NCBI GenBank assembly: GCA_965276665.1
Contig: OZ255620.1
Span: 4,340,001-4,404,000 of the forward strand
Direction: 5' to 3'
Source: CAWGJC01 sp965276665
Lineage (GTDB): Bacteria > Pseudomonadota > Alphaproteobacteria > Acetobacterales > Acetobacteraceae
Length of the DNA: 64,000 bases
Position 1 is the first letter of the stretch; every line of letters begins with the position of its first letter. The position numbers and the translations under genes were made by a program. The notes below the pieces were generated by a model that did not search any database, was not told where the DNA came from, and saw only the letters and a program-made list of their open reading frames with translations. Below, one piece after another: positions 54,085-63,964 of this stretch.

Positions 54085-54921
54085 ATGGACACCGTCAACG
54101 AAGGCGCCGGCCCGCACGCGCTGCTGCGCCGGCGCAATCGCGAGGACGGCATGGAGCCGCCCGCGCATTGGAACGCGGTGATCGAGACGATCCTCGGCCA
54201 TCGCTCCGAGCGAAGCTTTCTGCCGAAACTCTTGCCGGAGGGCACGCTCGAATTGCTCGTGGCGGCTGCGCAATCCGCTTCCACCTCGTCGAACCTGCAA
54301 TTCTGGAGCGTCGTCGCGGTGCAGGAGCCCGCGCATAAATCCGCTCTCGCGACCCTGGCGGGAGACCAGCAATTCATCCGCGATGCGCCGCTGCTGCTGG
54401 TTTGGCTCGCCGATCTTGCACGGCTGGAGGCGATCGGGGCGCGGGCCGGTACGCCGCCGGGCGCGCTTGATTTTCTCGAGCCGTTCCTCGTCGGCGTGGT
54501 GGATGCCGCGCTGGCGGCGCAGACCGCGCTGATCGCCGCGCAGTCGATCGGTCTCGGCGGCGTCTATGTCGGTGCGATGCGCAACCATCCGAGGGAGGTG
54601 GCGGCGGCGCTCGGCCTGCCGCCGAAGTGCTTCGCCGTGTTCGGCATGGCGATCGGCTGGCCCGATCCGCAGTCCGGCAGCGGCGTGAAGCCGCGCCTGC
54701 CGCAGCCGGTGGTGCTGCATCGGGAGCGGTATCAGCCCGAGCTCGCCCATGAGGCGGTCGCCCGCTACGACGCGACGATGCGCGGCTTCCAGGCGGAGCA
54801 GCGCATGCGGCCGGCCGACTGGACGACTCAGTCGATCGAGCGTGTGAAGGACGTGGCCGCCCTCCGTGGCCGCGACCGGCTGCGCGACACGCTGCAGGCG
54901 CTCGGCTTCGGCCTGCGCTGA
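54085..54921 (+). CDS. Nitroreductase-family oxidoreductase
   Basis: 278 residues, 4 bp after the GST gene and probably co-transcribed. FMN-binding nitroreductase features: ILGHRSERSFLPKLLPEGTL, AAQSASTSSNLQFWSVVAVQ, AAQTALIAAQSIGLGGVYVG and VFGMAIGWPD. It resembles NfsA-type NADPH-dependent enzymes. It would reduce nitro or quinone compounds; the paired GST suggests xenobiotic handling. The C-terminal WTTQSIERVKDVAALRGRD segment is also typical of the family. Confidence 0.86.
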   Translation: MDTVNEGAGPHALLRRRNREDGMEPPAHWNAVIETILGHRSERSFLPKLLPEGTLELLVAAAQSASTSSNLQFWSVVAVQEPAHKSALATLAGDQQFIRDAPLLLVWLADLARLEAIGARAGTPPGALDFLEPFLVGVVDAALAAQTALIAAQSIGLGGVYVGAMRNHPREVAAALGLPPKCFAVFGMAIGWPDPQSGSGVKPRLPQPVVLHRERYQPELAHEAVARYDATMRGFQAEQRMRPADWTTQSIERVKDVAALRGRDRLRDTLQALGFGLR

Positions 54922-54958
54922 CCAGAGCGCGCGCGCAGGTTCGCGCCCAGGGTTCGCC

Positions 54959-55477
54959 ATGGAGCTCCGTGCCTTTACCGCGGCGGATGAGGCTGCGCTT
55001 CTCGGCTGGTTCCCGGACGAGGCGGCCCTCGTGCAATGGGGTGGCCCCGACATGCGCTTCCCGCTCGATCGCGCCCAGCTCGTGGCGATGCGGCAGGAAG
55101 CGGAGGGCGACCCGTCGGCGCGCTGGCTGCTGAGCGGCGTAGAGGATGGCGCGCTGGCCGGCCATGTGCAGGTGCCGTTCGATTGGCGGCACGGCGTGGC
55201 CCGGTTGAGCCGGGTGGCGATCAGCCCCGCATTCCGGGGGCGCCGCCTCGCCGAGCCGTTCCTGGCCTCGGTGGTCGCGCGCGTGTTCGCGGAGACCGGC
55301 ATCGAGCGGCTCGAGCTCAACGTCTATACCTTCAACGAGGCCGCCATCCGGACCTATCGGGCGCTCGGCTTTGTCGAGGAGGGGGTGCGCCGCTCTTCGG
55401 TCCGGATCGGGGAAGCGCGATGGGACACCGCGATTTTCGGCCTGCTGCGCCGCGAGTTGCCGCCTTATGCTTTGTAG
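54959..55477 (+). CDS. GNAT-family N-acetyltransferase
   Basis: 172 residues, RimJ/RimL-like. The acetyl-CoA-binding motif A is ARLSRVAISPAFRGRRLAEP (R-x-x-G-x-G/A type, here RGRRLA), followed by LELNVYTFNEAAIRTYRALG and FVEEGVRR. The substrate (protein N-terminus, antibiotic or metabolite) is unknown. It lies downstream of the GST-nitroreductase pair. Confidence 0.85.
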   Translation: MELRAFTAADEAALLGWFPDEAALVQWGGPDMRFPLDRAQLVAMRQEAEGDPSARWLLSGVEDGALAGHVQVPFDWRHGVARLSRVAISPAFRGRRLAEPFLASVVARVFAETGIERLELNVYTFNEAAIRTYRALGFVEEGVRRSSVRIGEARWDTAIFGLLRRELPPYAL

Positions 55478-55848
55478 CTTTGGTCGCACGCGGTCGAAGC
55501 GCGCTGCGGTGTTTTAGCTGGGTTGGCTTTCACAAGGAACCGATCAGGCGATTTCCGGCTTTTTGTACGACGCCCAAAAACAACTCCCACACCGGCTTCT
55601 TCATGAAGGAGCGCAATGAACCTGGCGTTCATATAGATTTCCGCGGACGAGCCTCTCGTACGACGAGTAGCTGGCGATCAAGATTTTCAGATCGGGGTTT
55701 TACTCATTTGGCGGGCGACAGAGACCCTATGGATCGCGCATTCCGGCCATATCGCACTCCGCCGCCTCTGCCTCCGTGACCTGGTCGGTGAAACCTCCCG
55801 GCAAGTTGATTGTTAAGCCAAATCAGGGACGCAAAAGAGGGAAAGATC
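55478..55848. other. 371-bp gap with atypically low GC; no gene recognised
   Basis: No reading frame with recognisable content on either strand. The composition is clearly more AT-rich than the surroundings (runs such as TTTTTGTACG, CCCAAAAACAA and GGGGTTTTACTC). A CTCGTACGACGAG palindrome stands near 55657 and TGTACGACG near 55564. It may be a decayed insertion. Confidence 0.4.
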
Positions 55849-56064
55849 ATGCGGTTTCGGGGATATGCGCTCGTCGGGCTGGTTTGCCTGGCCGGACTGG
55901 CCGGATGCGAGAGCGACAAGCCCGCGACGAGGGCGGGAATGGCGCTGGACAGCGCCGGGACCGCGACCGGGCAGGCGGTCAGCAATGCCGGCGTCGCGAC
56001 CGGCAATGCCGCCAGCCGGGCCGGCAATTACGTCGATCGCAAGGTGACCGGCTCGCCGAATTGA
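55849..56064 (+). CDS. Small lipoprotein, 71 aa
   Basis: Starts at ATG 55849. The signal peptide ends in the lipobox LAGLAGCES (modified Cys near residue 20), so the mature protein of about 52 residues is membrane-anchored. The mature part is repeat-like, Gly/Ala/Asn-rich (TGQAVSNAGVATGNAASRAG). It looks like small entericidin-type or surface-coating lipoproteins but has no firm family. Preceded by GAGGGAAAG as Shine-Dalgarno. Confidence 0.7.
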   Translation: MRFRGYALVGLVCLAGLAGCESDKPATRAGMALDSAGTATGQAVSNAGVATGNAASRAGNYVDRKVTGSPN

Positions 56065-56122
56065 CGCGCCCGGCCGGCGGGTCGCACCGCCGGCCGGTTC
56101 CGCGGGCGAGCCAATCGCCGGC

Positions 56123-56914
56123 ATGTCTGCCGCGATGATCTTCGCCATCGCGGCATTTGTCTGTGTGGTGCTGCCGCTTGCGATCTCCGCGTTGCTTTAT
56201 CGCCGACGCGGGATCGGCATGGCGTGGCGGCATGCCGATCGATCGAGCGCCGGGTTGCTGCCGACCGGGCCGGGCGCCACGATCCGCATCCTCGCCGCTC
56301 GCACCGTGCAATGGCGCGGCATCTTTGCCTGCCATTGCTGGATCGTTTTCCGCGAGGAAGCCGCCATGGGGTTCACCCGTTACGACTACACCGCCTGGGG
56401 CGATCCGATCCGGCTGAACGGGTTCGAGCCGGACGGGCGGTGGTTCGGGCATTTGCCGCAACTGGTTTTCGCCGCCGATGGCGCCGCGGCAGCGCGGCTG
56501 ATCCCGGATGTCCGCAAGGCGATCGCCGGGTATGCGCACCGCACGCAAGGCGACTACCGCGCCTGGCCCGGGCCGAATTCCAACAGTTTCGTCACCGCCA
56601 TCATCGACGCGGTGCCCGGCCTCGACGCCGTCCTGCCGCCGCATGCGATCGGCAAGGATTATCCGTATGACGGGCGCTGGATCCGCCGGACCCGGTCCGG
56701 GCTGCGGCTCATGCTCGGGGGGTATGCCGGGCTGACGCTCGGCTGGCGCGAGGGGCTCGAGGTCAATCTGCTCGGCCTCGTGGTGGGGTTCGACCTGCGT
56801 TATCCCGCGCTCAAGCTGCCCGGCCTTGGCCGTCTCGGCCTGTCGCCACAGTCGCGCGCGAAAACCGACGCGCTTTCGTTCCATCAACGAACCCGACCAA
56901 CATCACCCCGTTGA
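56123..56914 (+). CDS. DUF3750 family protein
   Basis: 263 residues. An N-terminal membrane span (IFAIAAFVCVVLPLAISALL) is followed by a periplasmic or cytoplasmic domain with WRGIFACHCWIVFREE, TRYDYTAWGDPIRLNGFEPD and AWPGPNSNSFVTAIIDAVPG. The conserved His/Cys and N-S-N-S-F residues could form a NlpC/P60-like or related catalytic site, which is only an inference. Function unknown. It ends 48 bp before glgX copy 2. Confidence 0.78.
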   Translation: MSAAMIFAIAAFVCVVLPLAISALLYRRRGIGMAWRHADRSSAGLLPTGPGATIRILAARTVQWRGIFACHCWIVFREEAAMGFTRYDYTAWGDPIRLNGFEPDGRWFGHLPQLVFAADGAAAARLIPDVRKAIAGYAHRTQGDYRAWPGPNSNSFVTAIIDAVPGLDAVLPPHAIGKDYPYDGRWIRRTRSGLRLMLGGYAGLTLGWREGLEVNLLGLVVGFDLRYPALKLPGLGRLGLSPQSRAKTDALSFHQRTRPTSPR

Positions 56915-56962
56915 TGCGACGTCAATCCGGCATATCGCCCGGATTGCTTTTCGGGGGTGAGC

Positions 56963-59092
56963 ATGGCGGAGATCAAGACGGGCCGGATGCGGGAAGGGCT
57001 TCCGCATCCGCTGGGCGCGACGTGGGATGGCAAAGGCGTGAACTTTGCGCTGTTTTCCGCCAACGCGACGAAGGTCGAGCTCTGCCTGTTCGATCAGAGC
57101 GGACGGACCGAGCAGGATCGCATCGAGCTGCCGGAATACACTGACGAGATCTGGCACGGCTACGTACCCGATCTCGGGCCCGGCCAGGTCTATGGCTACC
57201 GCGTGCACGGCGCGTACGAGCCCGAGGCGGGGCATCGGTTCAACCCGAACAAGCTGCTGCTCGACCCGTACGCCCGCGCGCATACCGGAGAGCTCCGTTG
57301 GGACCCGGCGGTGTTCGGCTATCAGATGGAGTCGATGGACGATCTCACCTTCGACGAGCGCGACAGCGCCAAGTTCATGCCGAAATCCGTCATCATCGAT
57401 CCTGATTTCGACTGGAAGGGCGAGCCCGGCCGCGTGCGCGTGCCATGGACCCATATGATCGCCTACGAGACCCATGTGCGTGGCTTCACCAAGCGCCACC
57501 CTTCCGTGCCCGAGAAGCTCCGCGGCACCTATGCCGGGCTCGGCGTGAAGGAGGTGATCGACTATGTGCGCTCGCTCGGCATCACCTCCATCGAGCTTCT
57601 GCCGATCCACACTTTCATCAATGACAGCCAGCTTCTCGAAAAGGGTCTGACAAATTACTGGGGCTACAATTCGATCGGCTTCTTCGCCCCCGATCCGCGC
57701 TATGCCTCGGATGTCGCGAACAGCCTGCGCGAGTTCAAGGAGATGGTGGCGCGGTTCCATGACGCCGGGCTCGAGGTGATCCTCGACGTCGTCTACAACC
57801 ACACCGCCGAGGGCAATGAGCGCGGGCCGACGCTGTCGTTCAAGGGCATCGACAACGCGAACTATTATCGGCTGCTGCCCGATCAGAACCGCTACTACAT
57901 CAACGATACCGGCACCGGGAACACGGTCAACCTGTCGCACCGCCGGGTGATCCAGCTTGTCACCGACAGCCTGCGCTACTGGGTCCAGGAGATGCATGTC
58001 GACGGGTTCCGCTTCGACCTCGGCACCATTCTCGCGCGCGAGCCGAACGGGTTCGACAATCAGAGCGGATTTCTCAAGGCGTGCTCGCAGGACCCGGTGC
58101 TCGGCACCGTGAAGCTGATCGCCGAACCTTGGGATTGCGGTCCGGGCGGCTATCAGGTTGGCGAGTTCCCGCCCGGCTGGGGCGAGTGGAACGACAAGTT
58201 TCGCGACATCGCAAGGGATTTCTGGAAAGGTGAGGCGCCGGTGAGCGCGCTGGCGCCGCGGCTCTGCGCCTCCGGTGACGAGTTCAACAAGCTGGGCCGC
58301 AAGCCCTGGGCCTGCGTGAACTTCATCACCGCGCATGACGGCTTCACGCTGAACGATCTCGTCACCTATAACGAGCGGCACAACGAGGCGAACGGCGAAG
58401 ACAACAAGGACGGCAGCTCCGACAATCGCTCGTGGAATTGCGGCGTCGAAGGGCCGGCCGACGATCCGGAAATCGTGGAGCTCCGCGAGCGCCAGATGCG
58501 CAACCTGCTCGCCACGCTGCTGCTTTCCCAGGGCACGCCGATGCTGCTCGCCGGCGACGAGTTCGCCCGCACGCAGGAAGGCAACAACAACGCCTATTGC
58601 CAGGACAGCGAGATCAGCTGGCTCAACTGGGAGATCGGGGAGAAAGGCGCAGCGCTCACCAATTTCGTCCGCCGCCTGACCGGGCTGCGCCACAAATACC
58701 CGGTGCTCCGCCGCACCCGCTTCCTCACCGGCGACTTCAACGAGGAGCTGGGCGTGAAGGATCTCGCCTGGATCAACGCCAATGGCGCGGAGATGCAGCA
58801 AGGTGACTGGGGCGACGAGACGATGCATTGTTTCGGCATGCTGATCGATGGTCGTGCGCAGCCGACCGGGCTTCGTCGCCGCGGCGAGGAATCCACCGTG
58901 CTGCTGGTGTTCAACGCGCATCACGATCTCGTCCGCTTCACCCTGCCGGAAACCGCCGAGGCGGATCACTGGTCGCTGCTGATCGACACCAATCTGCCGA
59001 CGGACGAGGTGAAGGGGAGCTTCGCGACCGGCGACGGCTATGACGTCACCGCCCGCTCGCTTCTCCTGTTCGCTCTCGAAAAGGCGTCGTGA
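56963..59092 (+). CDS. glgX: Glycogen debranching enzyme GlgX (copy 2)
   Basis: 709 residues from ATG 56963 (GGGGGTG upstream; GTG 56957 also possible). CBM48 (HPLGATWDGKGVNFALFSAN) plus the GH13 barrel. The nucleophile is in VDGFRFDLGTIL (near 351), the acid/base in KLIAEPWDCGPGG (near 386) and the third carboxylate in ITAHDGFTLND (near 458). Unlike copy 1 the loop reads GDEFARTQEGNNNAYCQDSE. It overlaps treY (TGATG), which points to a TreX-like role supplying linear maltodextrin for trehalose synthesis. The two GlgX copies differ throughout, so this is an old duplication or separate acquisition. Confidence 0.93.
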   Translation: MAEIKTGRMREGLPHPLGATWDGKGVNFALFSANATKVELCLFDQSGRTEQDRIELPEYTDEIWHGYVPDLGPGQVYGYRVHGAYEPEAGHRFNPNKLLLDPYARAHTGELRWDPAVFGYQMESMDDLTFDERDSAKFMPKSVIIDPDFDWKGEPGRVRVPWTHMIAYETHVRGFTKRHPSVPEKLRGTYAGLGVKEVIDYVRSLGITSIELLPIHTFINDSQLLEKGLTNYWGYNSIGFFAPDPRYASDVANSLREFKEMVARFHDAGLEVILDVVYNHTAEGNERGPTLSFKGIDNANYYRLLPDQNRYYINDTGTGNTVNLSHRRVIQLVTDSLRYWVQEMHVDGFRFDLGTILAREPNGFDNQSGFLKACSQDPVLGTVKLIAEPWDCGPGGYQVGEFPPGWGEWNDKFRDIARDFWKGEAPVSALAPRLCASGDEFNKLGRKPWACVNFITAHDGFTLNDLVTYNERHNEANGEDNKDGSSDNRSWNCGVEGPADDPEIVELRERQMRNLLATLLLSQGTPMLLAGDEFARTQEGNNNAYCQDSEISWLNWEIGEKGAALTNFVRRLTGLRHKYPVLRRTRFLTGDFNEELGVKDLAWINANGAEMQQGDWGDETMHCFGMLIDGRAQPTGLRRRGEESTVLLVFNAHHDLVRFTLPETAEADHWSLLIDTNLPTDEVKGSFATGDGYDVTARSLLLFALEKAS

Positions 59093-61868
59093 TGATCCCG
59101 CGCGCCACCTATCGGCTGCAATTCTTCAAGGAGTTCGGCTTCGCGCAGGCAACTGCGTTGGCCGGCTACCTTGCGCGCCTCGGCATCAGCCATGTGTACG
59201 CCTCGCCCTATCTGAAGGCGCGGCCGGGGAGCTCGCACGGCTACGATATTGTCGATCATGACGCGCTCAATCCCGAGCTCGGCAGTGCTGCGGATTTCGC
59301 GCGCATGTGCGAGGCCTTTCGCGAGAACGGGCTGCTGCAGATCCTGGATTTCGTGCCGACCATATGGGGGTCGGCGGCTCCGACAATCCGCTCTGGCTCG
59401 ACGTGCTGGAATGGGGGCAGGACTCTCCCTATGCGGGCTGGTTCGACATCGATTGGGATCCGGACCGGCGCTACCTGCACGGCAAGCTGCTCGTGCCATT
59501 TCTCGGCGATCAATACGGCGTCGTGCTGGAGGCCGGCGACCTCGTGTTGAAATTCGACCGGGAGGAAGGCGGCTTCGCGGTCTGGGCCTATGCTTCGCAC
59601 AAGCTGCCGATCTGCCCGCTGCATTACGGCCGCATCCTCGGCGATGCGCATCCCGCCCTGGAGCGGCTCGGCGATGCCTTTGCCGGTCTGCCCGAATGGC
59701 GGCCGCAGGTCGCGCGCCGGGCGGCCGAGCTCAAGCGCATGCTGGCCGAGGCGGCGCGCGGCAATGACGAGGTGGGACAGGCGGTCGAGGCGCGCGTGGC
59801 CGCGCTCAACGGCGAGAAGGGCCGGCTCGAAACGATGCGCGAGCTCGACGCGCTGATCCAGGACCAGTCCTGGCGGGTCGCGCATTTCCGCGTGGCGGGC
59901 GATGACATCAACTATCGCCGTTTCTTCAACATCAACGATCTCGCCGGCTTCCGCATGGAATTGCCTGAAGTGTTCGAGCATGCGCACCGACTGGTGTTCC
60001 GACTGATGCGCGACGGCACGCTGGATGGCCTGCGCATCGATCATGTCGACGGGCTGCTCGACCCGAAAGCCTATTTGGAGCAGCTTCGCCGCGCCGCCTT
60101 GCCAGGGGATCCCGGGCGGCATTTCCCGCTCTACGTCGAGAAGATTCTCGCCGGCCATGAATCGCTCCGCGAGGACTGGCCGGTGGAAGGGACGACGGGA
60201 TACGAATTCGCCAATCTGGTGCTCGGCCTGCTCGTCGATCCAGCGGGCGAGGCACCTTTCACCGGCTTCTACGAGGAGTTCGCCGGCGAGCGCACGCCAT
60301 TCCCCGAGATCGTGCGAGACTGCAAGATCCGCATCATGGAGAACGAGATGGCGAGCGAGCTCGCCGTGCTCGCGCGCGATGCCGGACGCGTCGCCAGGCA
60401 GAACCCGAAAACCGCCGATTTCACCCGCAACATCCTGCACCGCGCGATCCGCGAAATCGTCGCCTGCTTTCCCGTCTACCGCACCTATATCGATACCGAG
60501 GGCACGCCCACCGACGCCGACAGGCGCGATCTCGCCTGGGCGATGGCGCAGGCGCGGCGCAACCAGGGCGAGCTCGACCCGAGCGTGTTCGACTTCCTGG
60601 ACGGGCTGCTCTCCGGCCGCCTCGTCGCGGAGCCGCGCAGCGGGTTCAGCCGGCATACAGTGCTTCGGGCGGCGATGAAGATGCAGCAATATAGCGGCCC
60701 GGTGATGGCGAAAGGGCTCGAGGACACCGCGTTCTATCGCTACAATCGGTTCGTCGCGCTGAACGAGGTCGGCGGCCATCCCGATCAGTTCGGCGTTAAT
60801 CTGCCGTCCTTCCACCGTACGAATGCGGCGCGGGCGAAATATTCGCCACACGCGATGCTCGGCACGTCGACGCACGACACCAAGCGCGGCGAGGATACGC
60901 GCGCCCGCCTGGCGGCACTTTCCGAGCTGCCGGAGGAATGGACGCGGCAGGTGCAGAGCTGGAGCCGTATTCTGCGGGCGCGCCGCGGTGATGTGGAAGG
61001 CACCGCGCCGCCGGATCGCAATGACGAATATCTCTTCTACCAGTTGCTGCTGGGCACCTGGCCTGCCGAGTTGACCGGGCGCGGCACGCCGGACGCTGAT
61101 GCGCTCGGCGTGTTTGCAGAGCGTCTGAAGGCGGCGATGACGAAATCCATGCGCGAGGCGAAAATCCGCTCGAGCTGGGCGGCGCCTGACACCGCCTACG
61201 AGGATGCGATGCTCGGCTTCGTGCAGGATGCGCTGGACCCTGATCGGTCGAGCGCGTTCCTCGACGTCTTCCTGCCGTTCCAGGAGCGGGTTGCGCGGCT
61301 CGGCGTGCTCAACAGCCTGATGCAGACGGCGCTCAAGCTCACCTTGCCCGGCATGCCCGACATCTATCAGGGCGCCGAGCTCTGGGATCTCAGCCTGGTT
61401 GATCCGGATAATCGGCGCCCGGTCGATTACCCGGCGCGCATGCGGCTCCTGGACAGCATCTCCGCGGACCTTGCGCGCGACCGTGCCGGCATCATGCGCC
61501 GGCTGCTCACCGAGTGGCAGGATGGCAGTATCAAGCTGGCGCTCATCGCGACGCTGCTCGGTCTACGCCGCGAGCGCCCGGCGCTGTTCGATGACGGTAC
61601 TTACGAGCCGCTGACGGCAGACGGCGAGGGGGCGGATCAGATCGTCGCGTTTCATCGGCGCGACGGCGACCAGGCGATGCTGGCGGCGGCGGCACGCTTC
61701 CCCGGCCGGCGGGAAGCGGCCCCGGATTGGCGCGGCACCTCGATCGCGTCCGGTGGGGGTGCCTGGACGGACGTATTGACCGGCCGTCGGCACGACGCGA
61801 GCGATGCGCTGCAAGCGGCGTCATTGTTCGCCGATCTGCCGATCGCCGTTTTGATTGTGTCGGCGTGA
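59092..61868 (+). pseudogene. treY: Maltooligosyltrehalose synthase TreY, frameshifted
   Basis: TreY isomerises the reducing-end glucose pair of maltodextrin to a trehalosyl unit. The frame from ATG 59092 reads IPRATYRLQFFKEFGFAQAT, AYLARLGISHVYASPYLKA-like text and LLQILDFVP. It then leaves register near 59358-59360, where CCGACCATATG replaces the expected CCGAACCATATG (P-N-H-M-G). The other frame resumes with HMGVGGSDNPLWLDVLEWGQ and runs to the stop with all later TreY features (GTTGYEFANLVLGLLVDPAG, ASELAVLARDAGRVA, TSTHDTKRGED). Adding one base would give 925 residues. A sequencing error or a very recent mutation is likely. treZ is not in the window. Confidence 0.88.
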
Positions 61869-61945
61869 GTGTTTCGCCTTCGATTTACCGGTTCCGTCAT
61901 TTTGAAAATAATGTTCTAGTTCCCTAATGGAATTGGAGCACGGAC

Positions 61946-63280
61946 GTGCATTCTTTCAGCTTGCGACATTGGGCGGTCCTCGGAGCGACCGCCGGCCTTG
62001 GCGTGGGAATGGCGATGATGTCGGGTGGGCAGGCGGCGGCGCAGAGTTCGGGCGTATGCTCGCTGCCGCCCATCACCATCCAGCACGGGCAGACCTTCAC
62101 GCCGAAGCCGGTGCAGATCATCGCGCTCAGCGCCTATCCGAACGCCATCTGCAATGACGGCTCGGTGGCGAAATACGCGATCGAGCCTGGCTCGACGCTG
62201 AACGGCAATCGCTGGATCATCGAGCTCGAGGGCGGCGGCCGCTGCCAGGATCAGACGAGCTGCAACAACCGGCGTTACCAGGATACCCACACGAGCAGCG
62301 GTTCGCCGAAACTGCCGGAATTTACCGGGAGCGAGGGCCTGCCGAAATCGATGACGAGCATCGGTCAGGGCTACACGTCGCACAGCAAGACCAACAACCC
62401 CGATTTCTACGACGCGACGCATGTCGGTATCTATTACTGCTCGAGTGATTTCTGGACCGGCGACCACCTCGCCGCCGCGCCCTTCGTTCTCACCAGCCCC
62501 GACAACCCAGTCGCCAACTGGAACTTTCTGGGCCGTGAGATCATCGCGTCGGTCATCCAGGACCTCATCGCCAATCACGGTTTCGGCAATGCCAAGGAGG
62601 TCGTGCTGACCGGCGGCTCGGCAGGCGCGGCCGGGGCGATCGTCAACGTCAATGACGTGAAGCAGATGCTCGGCCCGAGCACGCGCTACGTCACTTCGTC
62701 GGATGCAGGCTACATCCTGAACCGGCCGTCCTTCGACAGCACGCAGCCCTCGCCCTACCTCTCGGCGGCGGTGCCGACGGCCGAGCAGGCGTCGCTCGTA
62801 TCCGGTATGTCGATCTGGGGCGGTCGCGGCGACGCCAATTGCACCGCGGCACTCGGCAATGTCGTCTCCTGCTACGATGCCGAGACCGTCCTGCGTGACG
62901 GCTACATCTCCGTTCCGATGTTCATCCATCAGACGCAGCAGGATTACATCCAGATGGAGAGTAACGGCGTCACCTACGCCAAGGGCAATCCCTCGGATCC
63001 AAAGGAAGACCCGGTTGGCGCCCCGAAAAACCCGGATGCGCCGACCTACATCCAATGGTATGCAAGCCAGATGCGCAAATCGCTCGCGCAAGTCTACCCC
63101 ACACACTCAGTGTTTTCGGAAGACAATGATCTGCATGTCGAGCTGAGCAATTCGGATTATACGACCAACGCCGATACGTTCGGCACCACCTCGGTGACGC
63201 TGCAGCAGGCGATGCACATCTGGTACCAAGATCCGTGCAGCACTCGGCGCTTGCTGATCCAGCGGACGCCGACGAACTAG
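61946..63280 (+). CDS. Secreted pectinacetylesterase/NOTUM-family hydrolase
   Basis: 444 residues from GTG 61946 (GGAG 8 nt upstream). A signal peptide with LRHWAVLGATAGLGVGMAMM and an Ala-rich cleavage site begins it. The family is recognised by RWIIELEGGGRCQDQTSCNN, the nucleophile elbow VVLTGGSAGAAG (Gly-x-Ser-x-Gly), VTSSDAGYI and a late His in EDNDLHVEL. Enzymes of this family remove acetyl or fatty-acyl esters from polysaccharides or proteins. Cysteines (SGVCSLPP, GGRCQDQTSCNN, YYCSSDF, NCTAALG, VSCYD, DPCSTRR) suggest disulfides in an exported protein. GC content falls slightly relative to neighbours. Confidence 0.82.
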   Translation: MHSFSLRHWAVLGATAGLGVGMAMMSGGQAAAQSSGVCSLPPITIQHGQTFTPKPVQIIALSAYPNAICNDGSVAKYAIEPGSTLNGNRWIIELEGGGRCQDQTSCNNRRYQDTHTSSGSPKLPEFTGSEGLPKSMTSIGQGYTSHSKTNNPDFYDATHVGIYYCSSDFWTGDHLAAAPFVLTSPDNPVANWNFLGREIIASVIQDLIANHGFGNAKEVVLTGGSAGAAGAIVNVNDVKQMLGPSTRYVTSSDAGYILNRPSFDSTQPSPYLSAAVPTAEQASLVSGMSIWGGRGDANCTAALGNVVSCYDAETVLRDGYISVPMFIHQTQQDYIQMESNGVTYAKGNPSDPKEDPVGAPKNPDAPTYIQWYASQMRKSLAQVYPTHSVFSEDNDLHVELSNSDYTTNADTFGTTSVTLQQAMHIWYQDPCSTRRLLIQRTPTN

Positions 63281-63361
63281 CCGGCGGCGTTAACCGGTTC
63301 GCAATTCCTCCACGCGCAAGATCATCCGGCCCGCGAGGGCAACGCGTGGAGGGCTTGGCGA

Positions 63362-63655
63362 ATGAGTATCGGCGGCATCAGCGGCGGCATGGGTGCCGCT
63401 GCCTATCTTGGCACCTCGGCACCCCAAGGGGCGACGGCGGGGAAGGGCGCTCAAGGCGCGGCGTCCGGAGCAAGCGGCGGCAGCGCGTCGAGTTCCGCCG
63501 ACACCACGACCACGGTGACCAATCCCGATGGCAGCGAAACCGTCACCGTGACCGATGCGCAAGGGGCGGTTGTGTCCGTCACCACCACAGCAGCGACGAG
63601 CAGCACGAGCACGAGCGGTTTCGGCGCGAGCGGGTTGCTCAACCTGACGGTATGA
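63362..63655 (+). CDS. Low-complexity small protein, 97 aa
   Basis: I recognise no family. The sequence is Gly/Ala/Ser/Thr-rich: a GGISGGMGAAAYLG start, a serine/alanine middle and a threonine/valine-rich repeat TTTVTNPDGSETVTVTDAQG, then VVSVTTTAATSSTSTSGFG. The repeats could form beta structure. No signal peptide is evident. TTAACC stands 70 bp before the ATG, as before some flagellar genes. It could be genuine because codon use is consistent, but the low complexity leaves doubt. Confidence 0.45.
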   Translation: MSIGGISGGMGAAAYLGTSAPQGATAGKGAQGAASGASGGSASSSADTTTTVTNPDGSETVTVTDAQGAVVSVTTTAATSSTSTSGFGASGLLNLTV

Positions 63656-63964
63656 TACCCGGGAGACCGCCCCGTCTTGCCGCAGCGGCCAGCTCGCCGC
63701 AACAGAATGATTGCGGCCGTCCCGCGGCCCGCAGTTCCAGCGTGCACGGCGCTCGAGATTCCCGGGGAGCGCCGCCCGAGGGAGGTGCGGACGCGGCGGA
63801 AAATTTCGGCCGGGTTGCCCGCGCTGCGCGCCCGACCCCGCCCGGAGCGCCTTTCCGGCGGTTGCGGCACCCCCTCGGGAGCCTGCCGCGGCGGGTGTCC
63901 CGCTCTTTCTTTCGGCCCCGAACATGCTCTAAGGAAGAGCACGAATGTCCATCGGATGACGCAA
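63656..63964. other. 309-bp gap without a recognisable gene
   Basis: Contains several GC-rich inverted segments (for example GCCGCGGCGGGTGTC around 63885). It ends with GCTCTAAGGAAGAGC (63930-63944), a short hairpin with a 6-bp GCTCTA/AAGAGC-like stem shortly before a candidate start codon. Frames covering it on the minus strand have no homology-like content. Confidence 0.4.

Noticed and set aside
63290..63925. 211-codon minus-strand frame at the window end
   Set aside because: Arg/Gly/Ala-rich, no start context, and it overlaps the more plausible small gene at 63362.
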